DNA of 64,000 nt from an uncultured Eubacteriales bacterium (GCA_900542935.1 UQPN01000010.1:1-64000), one strand, 5' to 3'. Numbered from the stretch's first letter, positions 35,985 through 46,273 are shown. Notes: generated by a model not told the origin, from the sequence alone. Numbers and translations: made by a program.

Positions 35985-36013
35985 TTGCCAAAGCGTTACG
36001 GAAGTGCTATAAT
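35985..36013 (+). promoter_or_regulatory. promoter of the polysaccharide operon
   Basis: TTGCCA (35985-35990), 17 nt, TATAAT (36008-36013), about 80 nt before the first glycosyltransferase. Confidence 0.78.
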
Positions 36014-36092
36014 GTTCGTAAGGCTTTTTCAAAAAGTCGGGGCGGAGCTTACGCTTTGTTTTGCCCGATGATAAAAAACGGACGGAAACGCA

Positions 36093-37130
36093 ATGAAAAT
36101 AGCGGTGGATTGCAGATACCTCGGCAGGTCGGGAATCGGCAGGGTGTGCGAAGGCATTACCGACAACCTGAATTTCGATAAAAACGAGGTTCTTTTAATA
36201 GGCAACGCCGGGCGGCTTGCAAAATATAAAGATAAGGCGCAGATCGTCGATAACCGCGACGATCCGTATTCTTTGCGCGGTTTGAAAAGCGTCGGCGGCG
36301 AAGTCAACGGCTGCGACGTATTTTTCACGCCGAATTTTCTCATACCTTTTTCCGTGAAAATCCCCGTGATTTCCGTCATGCACGATCTTATCTTTCTCGA
36401 TATGAAAGAAACCACGCGCGGCGCGGCGGACAGAGCTGCGAAAAAGTTTTTGCTGAAACGCTGCATGAAAAAATCGGGCGCCGTCGCCTGCGTTTCCCGT
36501 TTCACGCTGGAACGCTGCGAACGCTATTACAAAAAATACGCGCGCAAATGCTTTCTCAATTATAACGGCGTCGGCAAAAACGTTCTCGAAGCCGACGTAT
36601 CGGGCGAAAGCAAACAAAAGGGCGCGCTGGTGTTCGTGGGCAACGTAAAGCCTCACAAGGGGCTGAAAACGCTGGTGGAAGCATATTCCCGTCTGCCGGC
36701 GGGCTACACCCTGAAAATCGTGGGAGAAAAGGATCATTTTTTAACGGGAGAAAACACGTCGGCTCTCTTGAAAGAGGGGGTTACGTTTACGGGGCGGCTT
36801 TCCGACGAAGACGTTGTGAAAGAAATCGCGCGCGCGGAACTGTTGATACAGCCGTCCGCGTACGAGGGGTTCGGCTTGCCTCCGCTCGAAGCGCTGTGCC
36901 TCGGCACGAAACCCGTCGTCAGCGATATTCCCGTGTTCCGGGAGGTGTACGACGGGCTGGACGTTACGTTTTTCAAAGCGGGCGACGCGGCGGATCTGAA
37001 AGAAAAAATTCTCGGCGCCGACAGAGAAGTACATACGAAAAAAGAAGAAATCGCCGCGCGGTACGATTATAAACAAGCGGCGGAAAACATCGAAAAACAA
37101 GCGCAAAAACTCATTTCGGAGGGAAAATGA
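36093..37130 (+). CDS. family 4 glycosyltransferase
   Basis: 345 residues of GT-B fold. The acceptor-side start MKIAVDCRYLGRSGIGRV and donor-site PSAYEGFGLPPLEALCLG with the E-x7-E motif mark it as GT4. It would transfer a nucleotide-activated sugar onto a lipid-linked glycan at the cytoplasmic face. It overlaps the next gene by four bases. First gene of the five-gene surface polysaccharide operon 36093-43644; sugar specificity is unknown. Confidence 0.9.
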   Translation: MKIAVDCRYLGRSGIGRVCEGITDNLNFDKNEVLLIGNAGRLAKYKDKAQIVDNRDDPYSLRGLKSVGGEVNGCDVFFTPNFLIPFSVKIPVISVMHDLIFLDMKETTRGAADRAAKKFLLKRCMKKSGAVACVSRFTLERCERYYKKYARKCFLNYNGVGKNVLEADVSGESKQKGALVFVGNVKPHKGLKTLVEAYSRLPAGYTLKIVGEKDHFLTGENTSALLKEGVTFTGRLSDEDVVKEIARAELLIQPSAYEGFGLPPLEALCLGTKPVVSDIPVFREVYDGLDVTFFKAGDAADLKEKILGADREVHTKKEEIAARYDYKQAAENIEKQAQKLISEGK

Positions 37131-39910
37131 ATATACAGATAACGCCCTTTGCGTGGGTGATGTGCGCGCTGACGGCGGCACTGCCCGTCGCTGCGTTTTT
37201 CAAAACGAAATATCCCTGTTTTTTCGCGCGCGCACGCGTATGGCGCGCGTGCGTTTCCCGCACGCAAAACAATGCGGAAAACACTGCGGAAAATAACGCG
37301 GCAACAGGTACGGAAAAACCCGATGCTTCCGCCTCTCCCCCCGCCGAATCGTTTTTTGCGCGCTTTTTAACGGAGTGGTTCCGCCTTGCGTTCGTGTTTG
37401 AAATCTGCGTGTTTCTGTTTACGAATCTCGGCTGTTTCGTAAAAATCAACGGCACTACGGTCAGTTACGATTTTGTCGCTTCGTTCGTATTGTTCGTGTT
37501 GTCCGTCTGCATGATCTGTATAGGAAAGGTCGATAAAAAGATCTTATGGTGCGGCGTCGCGCTGATGGCTGCCGTCGGTATCAGCGCGCTTTCCTGCGCC
37601 GTCCGCCCGTATCGGCCCGGCGTCATTTACGAATTCGATAATTACGTATGGGGCAAGCCGTACGGAGTGTATCTTCCCAAAGTAAACTTTCTGATGTTTA
37701 AAACGGCGTTCTCGTTTCTTCGCGCCGTCGCGGCGCTTTCCGTAGCGCGCAAAGTATTTTCCTTGCGCGGGCAGTGGGCGGAACTCTCCGGCATATTCGC
37801 CCGGTTTATCCGCCTGATCGTGTGCGTCGGCGTCGTAGAATTCTGCATTAAAAAATTCGGAAACATTCAGCCGGTACAAGACTTTTTAAACCGCTTTTTC
37901 GGCGAGGCGATTCATACGCATATGCTTGCGGACCGCATGCAGGGGCTGTATAAAGAACCTTCTCATTATTCGATTTATCTTTCGCTTTGCGGCTTTTTGC
38001 TTGTGGCGCGGCTTTGCGGCGTGAAAAACGGCGCGGCGGCCGGTTGCGGGATCACGGAAAATATTACGTTTTTTTGTGTGTGCGCGCTGTTAATTGTTTC
38101 CTCTTCGTTCGGCGGATTGTTTTACGCGGCGCTGTTGCTTTTTATGTATTTCTGGTTTTATATCGCTCCGAAAGGCAGAATTTTCTGGACGTGGGGATTC
38201 GTCCTTTTGACGGTCGCGGCGTTCCTCTTCATCGGAATTACTCCGCTGAAAAATAAATGGGGGCTGGAATACGTATACGAACGCACGTCCAACTTCTGTC
38301 GTTCTCTCGCGGCTCTTTTCAAAGGCGACGAAGTTACGATTACGTCGGAGGGCGCGCGGCTCACCAGTATCTTTTTCGCTTTGAAATGGTTTTCCGCCCG
38401 CCCGCTCTTCGGGGTGGGGCTTTCCGTTGCGGACATACATTCCACGTTCGTCAGTCTGCTTGCCGATATCGGGCTTGTCGGCGTGTTTTTCTGGATTTTC
38501 TTCGGCGCGAAGTTTGCTTCCGCCACAAAAAAAAGCGCGCTGTTCGAAGTGCTCGTGTATTTATCCATGTTCTCTCTCGGCGGCACGGGATTTTCTTTTC
38601 CCGTTGTGCTGCCCGTCGTTTTTCTCTTTGCCGAGCAGATGCTGCCCTCAAGGAAAAAACAAACGGAAAACGCGGAAAAGCCCGAAAAAATACTTATGAT
38701 TTCCGGCGCGATGCCGCCGATGCCCTGCGGCGTGGGCGATTACACGGCAAAACTGTGCCGCGCCCTGCAAAACGGCGGCGATTGCGGTGTGGTCGCGGTT
38801 ACTTCCGTCGGCGCGGCGGAAACGATTTCCGGCGCGGAAACGGTAAAAATCCGCAACGAAATACAAAATTTCGGCGGTTTTTCTTTTCTTCGCTTTATAC
38901 GCAGAATCCTGAAAGAAGAAAAGCCGGATATCGTGCATTTTCAGTTCCCGTCGTCGCAATACCGCGGCAGAAGCCTTTCCGTCTTTTTGTGGCTGCCGCT
39001 GATGCTGAAACATACGTCGTGCAAAATCGTGTTCACCGCGCATGAATACAACGATAAAAAAATCCCTTTCATCACGGCGCCGTTTATGCTCTGCGCCGAT
39101 AAAATCATCACGGTAGAGGACGGATTCGCGAAAAAAATCGCCCGAAATTTAAAGCCGTTTATCGATAAAAACAAGGCGGCGTACGTGCCTATCGGTTCGA
39201 ATATTCCCCCTTCGCGTGCGGACGAAAAAACGATAAAACAAATCCGCGAAAGGGTGCTCGGCGGAAAAACGGAGCAAAAAATTCTCGGCTATTTCGGGTT
39301 TATCGGCGAAGGCAAATGCTTCGATGTGCTGCTCGAAGCCTGCGGCAGACTCAAAGAACAAAACGCTCTTTCCTGCAAAATCATGATCGTCGGAAAAATC
39401 GATCAAGAAAAATGCGGCGAAGAATATTACGCAAAGCTGGCGGCTATAATCGAAAAATATTCGCTCGGGCAGGATATTTACGAAACGGGTTATCTTCCCG
39501 AAGCGGAAGTCGCCGATTATTTAAAAGCCGCCGACTTTTTCGCATTGCCCTTTAAAAACGGCGCGGCATGCCGCAACGGCAGCATACTCGCCGCCGCACA
39601 GGAAGGCAGGCGGATTATTTCTTCGCGCGGCGCGCTCACGGGCGAATTTTTCGAAAGCGGACAGTTCGTCCTTACGGAAAACAGCGTTGCGGCGTGGCAA
39701 GAGGCAATTCGCGCCGAACTTTCGGCAAAGTTCGCTGCCGTATACGAAGCGGCGGTTCCCTCGTGGGATGAAATCGCAAAGGAACACGCGCGTATCTATC
39801 GGGCTATCCTGAAAAATCCGTTGATCGACGGCGAACGGACGGCCGCGAAATCCGCACGGAAACGTGCGAAAAAACAAAAGACGGAGGGCGGCGATGAACG
39901 TAGTGATTAA
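37127..39910 (+). CDS. fusion of O-antigen polymerase/ligase-like membrane protein and glycosyltransferase
   Basis: 927 residues. The N-terminal half (about 1-510) has ten or more membrane helices and the Wzy/WaaL-like motif LYKEPSHYSIYLSL. An Ala/Glu/Asn/Pro-rich cytoplasmic stretch lies at about 45-75 after the first helix. From about 519 it becomes a GT-B glycosyltransferase starting ILMISGAMPPMPCGVGDYTAKL and ending near 905. One unbroken frame joins the two, so polymerisation or ligation of the glycan and a sugar transfer may be physically coupled. Overlaps both neighbours. Confidence 0.85.
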   Translation: MNIQITPFAWVMCALTAALPVAAFFKTKYPCFFARARVWRACVSRTQNNAENTAENNAATGTEKPDASASPPAESFFARFLTEWFRLAFVFEICVFLFTNLGCFVKINGTTVSYDFVASFVLFVLSVCMICIGKVDKKILWCGVALMAAVGISALSCAVRPYRPGVIYEFDNYVWGKPYGVYLPKVNFLMFKTAFSFLRAVAALSVARKVFSLRGQWAELSGIFARFIRLIVCVGVVEFCIKKFGNIQPVQDFLNRFFGEAIHTHMLADRMQGLYKEPSHYSIYLSLCGFLLVARLCGVKNGAAAGCGITENITFFCVCALLIVSSSFGGLFYAALLLFMYFWFYIAPKGRIFWTWGFVLLTVAAFLFIGITPLKNKWGLEYVYERTSNFCRSLAALFKGDEVTITSEGARLTSIFFALKWFSARPLFGVGLSVADIHSTFVSLLADIGLVGVFFWIFFGAKFASATKKSALFEVLVYLSMFSLGGTGFSFPVVLPVVFLFAEQMLPSRKKQTENAEKPEKILMISGAMPPMPCGVGDYTAKLCRALQNGGDCGVVAVTSVGAAETISGAETVKIRNEIQNFGGFSFLRFIRRILKEEKPDIVHFQFPSSQYRGRSLSVFLWLPLMLKHTSCKIVFTAHEYNDKKIPFITAPFMLCADKIITVEDGFAKKIARNLKPFIDKNKAAYVPIGSNIPPSRADEKTIKQIRERVLGGKTEQKILGYFGFIGEGKCFDVLLEACGRLKEQNALSCKIMIVGKIDQEKCGEEYYAKLAAIIEKYSLGQDIYETGYLPEAEVADYLKAADFFALPFKNGAACRNGSILAAAQEGRRIISSRGALTGEFFESGQFVLTENSVAAWQEAIRAELSAKFAAVYEAAVPSWDEIAKEHARIYRAILKNPLIDGERTAAKSARKRAKKQKTEGGDERSD

Positions 39911-40976
39911 CGGTCTCGGCACGGCGAACGACGAAAACGTAACCGGCATACAGCGCGTGTGCCGCGAACTCACGCTGCACCTGGACGAACTTTTGAAAAA
40001 CGAACCGGAAATTCACGCCGAATATCTTTCGAAAACGTGCGCGAAAAACGTCGTCGTGGCGCCGTCCGATCTGCATAACATCGAATTTTGCGAACTGGAC
40101 GGGCAGAAAAACAAGATCAACGCCCTGTTCCGTTTTCCCCGGTACGTAAAAAAGCGCGGCGCCGTCGCCGTAGCGTTTTCGCACGAGCTTACGTGCGTTA
40201 AAAATTCCGTCGTCTGCGTGCACGACGTACGCCCGCTGGCACGGAAAGAATACGATTCGAAACGCCTGCGCGCCGAATACAGACTGTTCGCGCACTGCGT
40301 AAAAAAATACGCCGCCGCGGTGGTAACCGTTTCGGAATATCAGAAAAAAGAAATTTGTTCGCTGATGAAAATCCCGCCCGAAAAAATCCGCGTGATTTAT
40401 CACGGCTGGGAACATATCGCGGCGATCGAAAGCGACGAAAGCGTGTTTGCGCGGCATCCGCGGCTGAAAAAGAACGATTATTATTACGCGCTGGGCAGCC
40501 TTGCCCCGCATAAAAATTTAAAATGGCTGCAGGAACAGGCGAAGCGCAACCCTCAAAGAATTTTTGCCGTCGCGGGCGGCGTCAACGCGGAAAACTGGTG
40601 CGGCTCGTACGAAGAAAGAGTGAAAAACTTCCCCGATAACGTCGTTTTGCTGGGGTATGTATCGGACGGCGAAAACAAAGCTCTGATGCAGGGCTGCCGC
40701 GCGTTTTTGCAGCCGTCGAAATACGAAGGGTTCGGCATCCCCCCGCTGGAAGCGCTTGCCTGCGGCGCGCCGATAATCCTTTCAAACGCCACATGTTTGC
40801 CTGAAATTTACGAAGATTGCGCGCGGTATTTTCACCCGGACGATTACGAAGCCGATATCGAGGCTCTTCTGAAACAGCCGGTAGCGCCGCCCGAAAAAAT
40901 TCTGGAAAAATGCTCGTGGCAAAAAGCGGCAAAACAGTGGCTGGAACTTATCAGGCATACAAAGGAAAACTCATGA
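39894..40976 (+). CDS. family 4 glycosyltransferase
   Basis: 360 residues from ATG 39894, which lies 17 nt inside the end of the fusion gene. It begins VVINGLGTANDENVTGIQRVC; the donor-site motif is PSKYEGFGIPPLEALACGAP. Related to the first GT4 of the operon and probably specific for another sugar of the repeat unit. Overlaps the next gene as ATGA. Confidence 0.9.
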   Translation: MNVVINGLGTANDENVTGIQRVCRELTLHLDELLKNEPEIHAEYLSKTCAKNVVVAPSDLHNIEFCELDGQKNKINALFRFPRYVKKRGAVAVAFSHELTCVKNSVVCVHDVRPLARKEYDSKRLRAEYRLFAHCVKKYAAAVVTVSEYQKKEICSLMKIPPEKIRVIYHGWEHIAAIESDESVFARHPRLKKNDYYYALGSLAPHKNLKWLQEQAKRNPQRIFAVAGGVNAENWCGSYEERVKNFPDNVVLLGYVSDGENKALMQGCRAFLQPSKYEGFGIPPLEALACGAPIILSNATCLPEIYEDCARYFHPDDYEADIEALLKQPVAPPEKILEKCSWQKAAKQWLELIRHTKENS

Positions 40977-42121
40977 AAATCGCTTTATACTTAACCGACA
41001 ACAAACGCCGGCACGACGGCGTCACGACGTTTCTGCACGAAACGCTGAAAGCCTTTCGGAGCGGAGAAAATGCGGCAAAAGCCGAACTCCTCGGCGGCGC
41101 CATGCTTTCCCGCAAAGAAAATCAAGAGGAAATTTCCGCCGCTTTTCAACAAATCGTTCCCGGCGTAAAAGTCAACCTCGTAAAAACGGCGTACCCCGCC
41201 GTCGTGTTGTCCCGCGCGGAGTATCTTTTCAAGCGGAATTACGATAAAATTTTCGGCGAAAAAGCGGACGTGTACATTTTCCCCGTGAATTTCGTGCCGA
41301 AAAACAAACCGCAGGGCGTAACCGCCGTGGTCATACACGATTTAATCCCCCTGCACCGCGCCGATTTGCCCGGCTGGATGAAGTATTTTTACAAAAAAAT
41401 GTATGCAACCGCGGTGAAAAACGCCGACGTGATTTTCACCGTTTCCGAATATTCCGAAAGCGAAATTTTAAAACATTACCCGCAGGCAAAGGGTAAAATC
41501 GTGGTGAATTACTGCGGAACGGACGCCGCGTTTTTCGCCGAACCCGTCCCCGCCGAAAAGAAAAAGGAAGTGAAAGAAAAATACAATACGGGCGAAAATT
41601 ATTTTCTGTTCGTCGGGCAGGATCGCGACAATAAAAATCTGCCCCGCCTTTTAAACGCATACGCCCTGTTGCCCGATGGCATCCGCAAAAATCACAAGCT
41701 CGTTATCGCAAATCACAATCCGCCGCTGAAAGAACAGGCGGAAAAACTCAATCTTCCCGGTATAGTGCTGCTGGACGGAATCGATCACGGCGACATCGCC
41801 GCCGTGATGCAATGCGCGGGCGCGCTGATGCTCGTTTCCACTTCCGAAGGGTTCGGGCTGCCGCTTGTAGAAGCGATGGCGGCGGGCGTTCCCGCGGTAA
41901 CTTCCGGCGTTTCCTGCCTGCCCGAAGTGGCGGGCGGCGCGGCGCTTCTTGCGGATCCGTACAGCGAACAATCCATTGCCGATTGCATGGCGCGCGTGAT
42001 GACGGACGAGCCCTTGCGCGAAGAACTCATAGCAAAGGGCAAAGAACGCGCAAAAGCGTTCACGTGGGAAAACACGGCAAACGTTTTCGTAAAGGAAATC
42101 GGGAAATTGTTATGCAGATAG
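40973..42121 (+). CDS. family 4 glycosyltransferase
   Basis: 382 residues from ATG 40973. Starts MKIALYLTDNKRRHDGVTTF; donor-site region VSTSEGFGLPLVEAMAAGVP. Full-length GT-B. The ATGA overlap upstream and 10-nt overlap with the flippase gene downstream show tight translational coupling. Third separate GT4 enzyme of the cluster. Confidence 0.9.
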   Translation: MKIALYLTDNKRRHDGVTTFLHETLKAFRSGENAAKAELLGGAMLSRKENQEEISAAFQQIVPGVKVNLVKTAYPAVVLSRAEYLFKRNYDKIFGEKADVYIFPVNFVPKNKPQGVTAVVIHDLIPLHRADLPGWMKYFYKKMYATAVKNADVIFTVSEYSESEILKHYPQAKGKIVVNYCGTDAAFFAEPVPAEKKKEVKEKYNTGENYFLFVGQDRDNKNLPRLLNAYALLPDGIRKNHKLVIANHNPPLKEQAEKLNLPGIVLLDGIDHGDIAAVMQCAGALMLVSTSEGFGLPLVEAMAAGVPAVTSGVSCLPEVAGGAALLADPYSEQSIADCMARVMTDEPLREELIAKGKERAKAFTWENTANVFVKEIGKLLCR

Positions 42122-43644
42122 AAAGAACGAAAAACGCCGTCAAAAATTCATTCAGCGGACTGATTTTCCGTGTGGTGTGCCTCCTGTTTCCCTTCGCCAT
42201 TCGCACGATACTCATCAAAAAACTCGGCATCGAATACGCGGGGCTCGGCTCGCTGTTCACGTCGCTTTTACAGGTCTTGTCCCTTTCGGAACTCGGCTTT
42301 TCCACGGTGGTGGCGTTCGCCATGTACAAGCCCGTCGCCGAGGACGACAAACCGCTGGTATGCGCGCTGCTCGGACTGATCAGAAAGGTGTATTATATCG
42401 TCGGCGCGGTGATTTTAATCGTCGGGCTTGCAATCACGCCGTTTTTGCCGAAACTCATCAAGGGCGACGCCCCCGCGGACGTCAATCTGTATCTTCTGTA
42501 TTTTATTTACCTGTTCAATACGGTCGTCAGTTACTTCGTGTTCGCGTACAAAAGCGTTCTGCTTTCGGCGTTTCAGCGCACGGATATCGAAAGCAACATC
42601 ATGTCGGTTTCGTACGTGGCAATGTATATCCTGCAGGTCGTTGTGCTTTTGGCATTCGGAAATTACTACGTATATATCGTTTTCCTGCCGCTTTGCACGC
42701 TGACGATCAATCTCGTCCGTTCGGCATACGTCAATAAAAAATACCCGGATTACAAGGCGGAAAATACGCTGGACGACGCCGAAAAAAAGGCGGTATTCAA
42801 AAATATCGGCGCCATGATCGGGCATCGGTTAAGCGGCACGGTGATTTTTTCGGGCACGAATATCGTCATTTCCTCCCGCCTCGGTCTGGAACCGCTCGGC
42901 GTATACAACAATTATTTTTATATCGTCAATTCTCTCATCGCCATCATCTCGGTTGTATACACCGCGCTCACGGCGGGCATCGGCAACAATATCGTTACCG
43001 GCGACGTGAATAAAAATTACGCCGATTTCAAAACGCTTACCTTCGTAAACGTGTGGATGGTGGGTTGGATGTCCGTTACGCTTCTGTGTTTGTTCCAGCA
43101 CTTCATGCGCATCTGGATGGGCGGCGACGAATCCAAGGTTCTCGGAGATTCGTCCGCGTTCCTTTTCGCTGTTTTATTGTATCTGTGGAAATTCAAAGAT
43201 ATTCTCACCACGTATAAAGACGCGGCGGGTATGTGGAAAAACGATTTTTTCAAGCCGTACGCGGTGGCTGCGATTACGTTGATTCTGGCGGAACTGCTCA
43301 TCAAGCCCATGGGCGTAAACGGCGCCGTCGTCGCGATGATCGCGGGCGTGTTCGCCGTGTCGATGCCGTGGGAAACGCACGCGTTCTTTGCGGGATATTT
43401 TAAATTTTCTCCCGCAAAATATTATCTTCGCATGCTGGTGTACACGCTCGTCGTGGCGGCGGTCGGCGCGGCAACGTTCGCGCTGTGTTCGTTGTTGCCT
43501 TCTGCCGGCGTAGGCGCGTTGCTTTTAAAAGGCGTTATCTGCGTGCTGCTGCCCAACGCCGCGTTTCTGCTGCTTTCGTTCAGAACGCGCGAATTTAAAG
43601 TGGTGGCGGACAAACTGAAAGAGCTGCTGAAACGAAAGTCGTAA
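42112..43644 (+). CDS. polysaccharide flippase (Wzx/MOP superfamily)
   Basis: 510 residues with about 12-14 membrane helices. The N-terminal half resembles MOP-superfamily flippases (FRVVCLLFPFAIRTILIKKLGIEYAGLGSLFTSLLQVLSLSELGF). It would flip the lipid-linked oligosaccharide made by the GT4 enzymes to the outside, where the polymerase part of 37127-39910 could act. Last gene of the operon. Confidence 0.9.
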   Translation: MQIERTKNAVKNSFSGLIFRVVCLLFPFAIRTILIKKLGIEYAGLGSLFTSLLQVLSLSELGFSTVVAFAMYKPVAEDDKPLVCALLGLIRKVYYIVGAVILIVGLAITPFLPKLIKGDAPADVNLYLLYFIYLFNTVVSYFVFAYKSVLLSAFQRTDIESNIMSVSYVAMYILQVVVLLAFGNYYVYIVFLPLCTLTINLVRSAYVNKKYPDYKAENTLDDAEKKAVFKNIGAMIGHRLSGTVIFSGTNIVISSRLGLEPLGVYNNYFYIVNSLIAIISVVYTALTAGIGNNIVTGDVNKNYADFKTLTFVNVWMVGWMSVTLLCLFQHFMRIWMGGDESKVLGDSSAFLFAVLLYLWKFKDILTTYKDAAGMWKNDFFKPYAVAAITLILAELLIKPMGVNGAVVAMIAGVFAVSMPWETHAFFAGYFKFSPAKYYLRMLVYTLVVAAVGAATFALCSLLPSAGVGALLLKGVICVLLPNAAFLLLSFRTREFKVVADKLKELLKRKS

Positions 43645-43661
43645 AGTATAGGAAAACTGTG

Positions 43662-43703
43662 TAAAAAAATCCCGGCGGACGTGTATGCTCCCGCCGGGAT
43701 TTC
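43662..43703. terminator. terminator between flippase and GNAT genes
   Basis: Stem ATCCCGGCGG/CCGCCGGGAT between converging genes. Seven T follow on the minus strand and only three on the plus strand, so it works best for the GNAT gene. Confidence 0.75.
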
Positions 43704-43715
43704 GTCGTTAAAAAT

Positions 43716-44240
43716 TTATTCGTCGCCGTTTTTTTCGTACGCAAGCCGCGCGGCGCCGTCGGCAAGCCGTATTTCTCCCCGTTCGGAAAACCCGTTTTTG
43801 ATAAGCGCCGCCCGCATCGCCGCGTTGTTTTCATGCGTGTCCGCCCGCAGGTGCGGGCATATTTCTTCCGCAAATTTCACAATCGCCGCAAACACGCCGC
43901 GCGCCGTTCCGTCGCTCGCCACGCGGTGAATCGTCAGATAGGGGGAAGAAGAAAGCCACGTGCCGTTTTTAATGTGCGCGTACGTCGGATCTTCGCCCGT
44001 CAGCGCAAACGCCGCATGCGGTTTTCCGTCGGCGGATTCCAGAACATACAGTTCTTTCCGCGAAATATGGGCAAGCAGCAGCTCGTCCGGCGGAAAGTGC
44101 GCGCCCCATTGCGTCGCGTTCCCGTGTTCCGCCATAAACGCCCTCGCCGCCGCAAAAATCTCCCGCAAAAGAGGCAGGTCGTCCGTCCGCGCGAGTCTTA
44201 TCGCGCAGTCTTTTGCGTTAATGACGCGGGTTGTACTCAT
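43716..44240 (-). CDS. GNAT family N-acetyltransferase
   Basis: 174 residues. The acetyl-CoA loop region is HRVASDGTARGVFAAIVKFAEE, followed by LRADTHENNAAMRAALIKNGFSERGEI, typical of GNAT motifs A and B. The substrate is unknown. It overlaps rqcH by four bases and is translated with it. Confidence 0.88.
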   Translation of the reverse strand: MSTTRVINAKDCAIRLARTDDLPLLREIFAAARAFMAEHGNATQWGAHFPPDELLLAHISRKELYVLESADGKPHAAFALTGEDPTYAHIKNGTWLSSSPYLTIHRVASDGTARGVFAAIVKFAEEICPHLRADTHENNAAMRAALIKNGFSERGEIRLADGAARLAYEKNGDE

Positions 44241-45982
44241 ACGATTCTTTCCTTTTCATGCGCGTCGGCGGCAACGTACAGCGTTTTGTAATCGGTGTAC
44301 GTAACAAAACCGGGCGCCGCTTTTTTCGGTTTTTTCACGTGCTTGCGCTTCGCGTAGTCCACAGCCGCTTTTTCGCCGTGTTTTACTTCGGAAAAATACA
44401 CGCAAAGTTGCGCCGCCGCTTCGATTACCTCGTCGGGTACCTTTTTCCCGCCCGACAGAATGCCCGCGTGCGCCGAGTGGTATTTCTGCACGTGCAGCCA
44501 TAAATCGTCGCCGTCCAGCGCCCGCACAAGGTTGTCGTTCGAAGCGTTGTTCCGTCCCGCTAGCACCGTGAACCCCCCGATTTCGTATTTGCGGAAGGGC
44601 ACCGAAGCCGTCTGTTTTTTCTTCTTCGCCTTTTCCTGCGGCAGCAGTCCGAGAGAGCGCAGTTCTTCTTCCGTTTCCGTCAGGTCGTCCGCGCTTTCCG
44701 CCAGATTCAGAAACGCCGCCACCGATTTGAAATACGAAAGCTCCCTTTCCTCGTCCTCGCGGCGGGGGGTAAGCGCCTCTTTCGTCCGTTTTTCCTTTGC
44801 GTACGTTTTGAAATACCGCTGCGCGTTGGCGGCGGGGGAAAGCGTTTTGTCCAGCGCGATTTTCTCTTCTTTTCCGCCCTCGTACCAGTTTTCGGCAAGC
44901 AGAACGCCGTCGCCTTTCTGCAGTTTGTATATGTTCGCCGTAATCAGTTCGCCTTTCACACGGTTGCTTTCGGCGTTTTCCGCTTCGGCAAGCCGCCGTT
45001 CGGTATCCGCAAGATTTTTTTCGCTCTTCCTGATTTTCGAATTCGCCACGGCAAGCAGCCGCGCCTTTTTTTCGCCGAACGCGCGGTTTTCGCTGCGGGT
45101 TACGTAATACGTCGCTTCCGCGTCGTTCAGGCTGTCCGCCCGGACGCCGTCGTCCGTCAAAAACGCGAAATAATCGGAATAATTCCCGTTTTCTTTCACA
45201 AGACACGGGTTTACCGGCTCGTTTAAATAAAAATTCGCGAAAAATGCCGGAAATTCCTCCGCCGTAACGCCCCGCGCCTTGGCAAACGCCGCAATGTGCC
45301 GCGCCGTGGGCAGGGCGATGCCCGCCACGCCCGAAAAGATGAATTTCGCCGTCGCTTCTCCATAAAGTTCTTCACATAAAAACGCGTTGTTTCCGCCGCT
45401 GCCCTCGTCGTTTTTCGTAATATTGCAGGAAAGAAACGCCTGCCACTTTTCCCGGAAAGCCGCTTCGTCCGTCGGCGAAACTTTGTCCTGCGCGGGCGGC
45501 AGCGCGTATTTCGCGCCGGAAAACAGAATCCGTCCCGACGCGTTTTCCAAAGAAGTGCTTTTCAGCGCGCCCGCGATGATGCCGTTCTCCGTTAATATCA
45601 GGTTGGAATATTTCCCCATCAGTTCGGCGTACAGCACCTTTTCTCCGCCCGAAAAATCGTTGAAACAGAGGAACGTCAACGCCAGAATACGCTCGTTATC
45701 CACCTGTTTCACGCTTAAAAGTTGCGCGCCCGAAAGATGTTTCCTCAGCAGCATGCAAAAAGACGGCGCTGCGAGAAGCGGCGGCTTTTCCGTTTTCTGC
45801 ACGCAGACGCGCGCAAACGAGGCGTTCGTATCGAGGATAAGTTTAAGAGCGCCTTTTTCGGTGTATATAATTAAGGCGAGTTCGTCTTTATCCGCTTGCG
45901 AAACGCGGTTTACTCTGCCGCCCGCAAGCATAGAGTCCAGCTCGGAGGCAAGTCGTCTGATATGAAAAGCGTCCTGAGGCAT
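44237..45982 (-). CDS. rqcH: ribosome quality-control protein RqcH (NFACT family)
   Basis: 581 residues. NFACT-N begins MPQDAFHIRRLASELDSMLAGGRVNRV, a coiled-coil arm lies at about 300-420, and NFACT-R contains DDLWLHVQKYHSAHAGI. In B. subtilis RqcH recruits tRNA-Ala to stalled 50S subunits to add C-terminal alanine tails; such proteins are also annotated as fibronectin-binding. The motif usually read as DR is DNER here. GGGAGG precedes the start. Divergent from tig, whose neighbours clpP/clpX could degrade Ala-tailed products. Confidence 0.9.
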   Translation of the reverse strand: MPQDAFHIRRLASELDSMLAGGRVNRVSQADKDELALIIYTEKGALKLILDTNASFARVCVQKTEKPPLLAAPSFCMLLRKHLSGAQLLSVKQVDNERILALTFLCFNDFSGGEKVLYAELMGKYSNLILTENGIIAGALKSTSLENASGRILFSGAKYALPPAQDKVSPTDEAAFREKWQAFLSCNITKNDEGSGGNNAFLCEELYGEATAKFIFSGVAGIALPTARHIAAFAKARGVTAEEFPAFFANFYLNEPVNPCLVKENGNYSDYFAFLTDDGVRADSLNDAEATYYVTRSENRAFGEKKARLLAVANSKIRKSEKNLADTERRLAEAENAESNRVKGELITANIYKLQKGDGVLLAENWYEGGKEEKIALDKTLSPAANAQRYFKTYAKEKRTKEALTPRREDEERELSYFKSVAAFLNLAESADDLTETEEELRSLGLLPQEKAKKKKQTASVPFRKYEIGGFTVLAGRNNASNDNLVRALDGDDLWLHVQKYHSAHAGILSGGKKVPDEVIEAAAQLCVYFSEVKHGEKAAVDYAKRKHVKKPKKAAPGFVTYTDYKTLYVAADAHEKERIV

Positions 45983-46114
45983 AATCCTCCCTCCCGAAAG
46001 AAATTCTTCTCTCCGCGGAAGCGAAAAATCGTAAAATTCGCCGATTTTCGCGGCGGAGGAAAAACATTTTTCCTAAATTATAACCGAAATTTCGCGATTT
46101 GTAAATAAAATCGC

Positions 46115-46143
46115 TTTATTTTCTTTAAAGAATATGGTAAAAT
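46115..46143 (+). promoter_or_regulatory. candidate tig promoter
   Basis: TTTATT (46115-46120), 17 nt, TAAAAT (46138-46143); the -35 is weak. The gap 45983-46273 shows no other feature. Confidence 0.4.
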
Positions 46144-46273
46144 GTAGGGAGCGGGCGAAAAAGGCGGCAGACCGCCGTCGGAAAAACGCGCCCGCGGAAA
46201 TTCAAACGAAAAAAGATAAAAGTTTTTTCGGAAAAGCAAATCCAACGAAAAAACGTCAGGAGAAAACAACACT

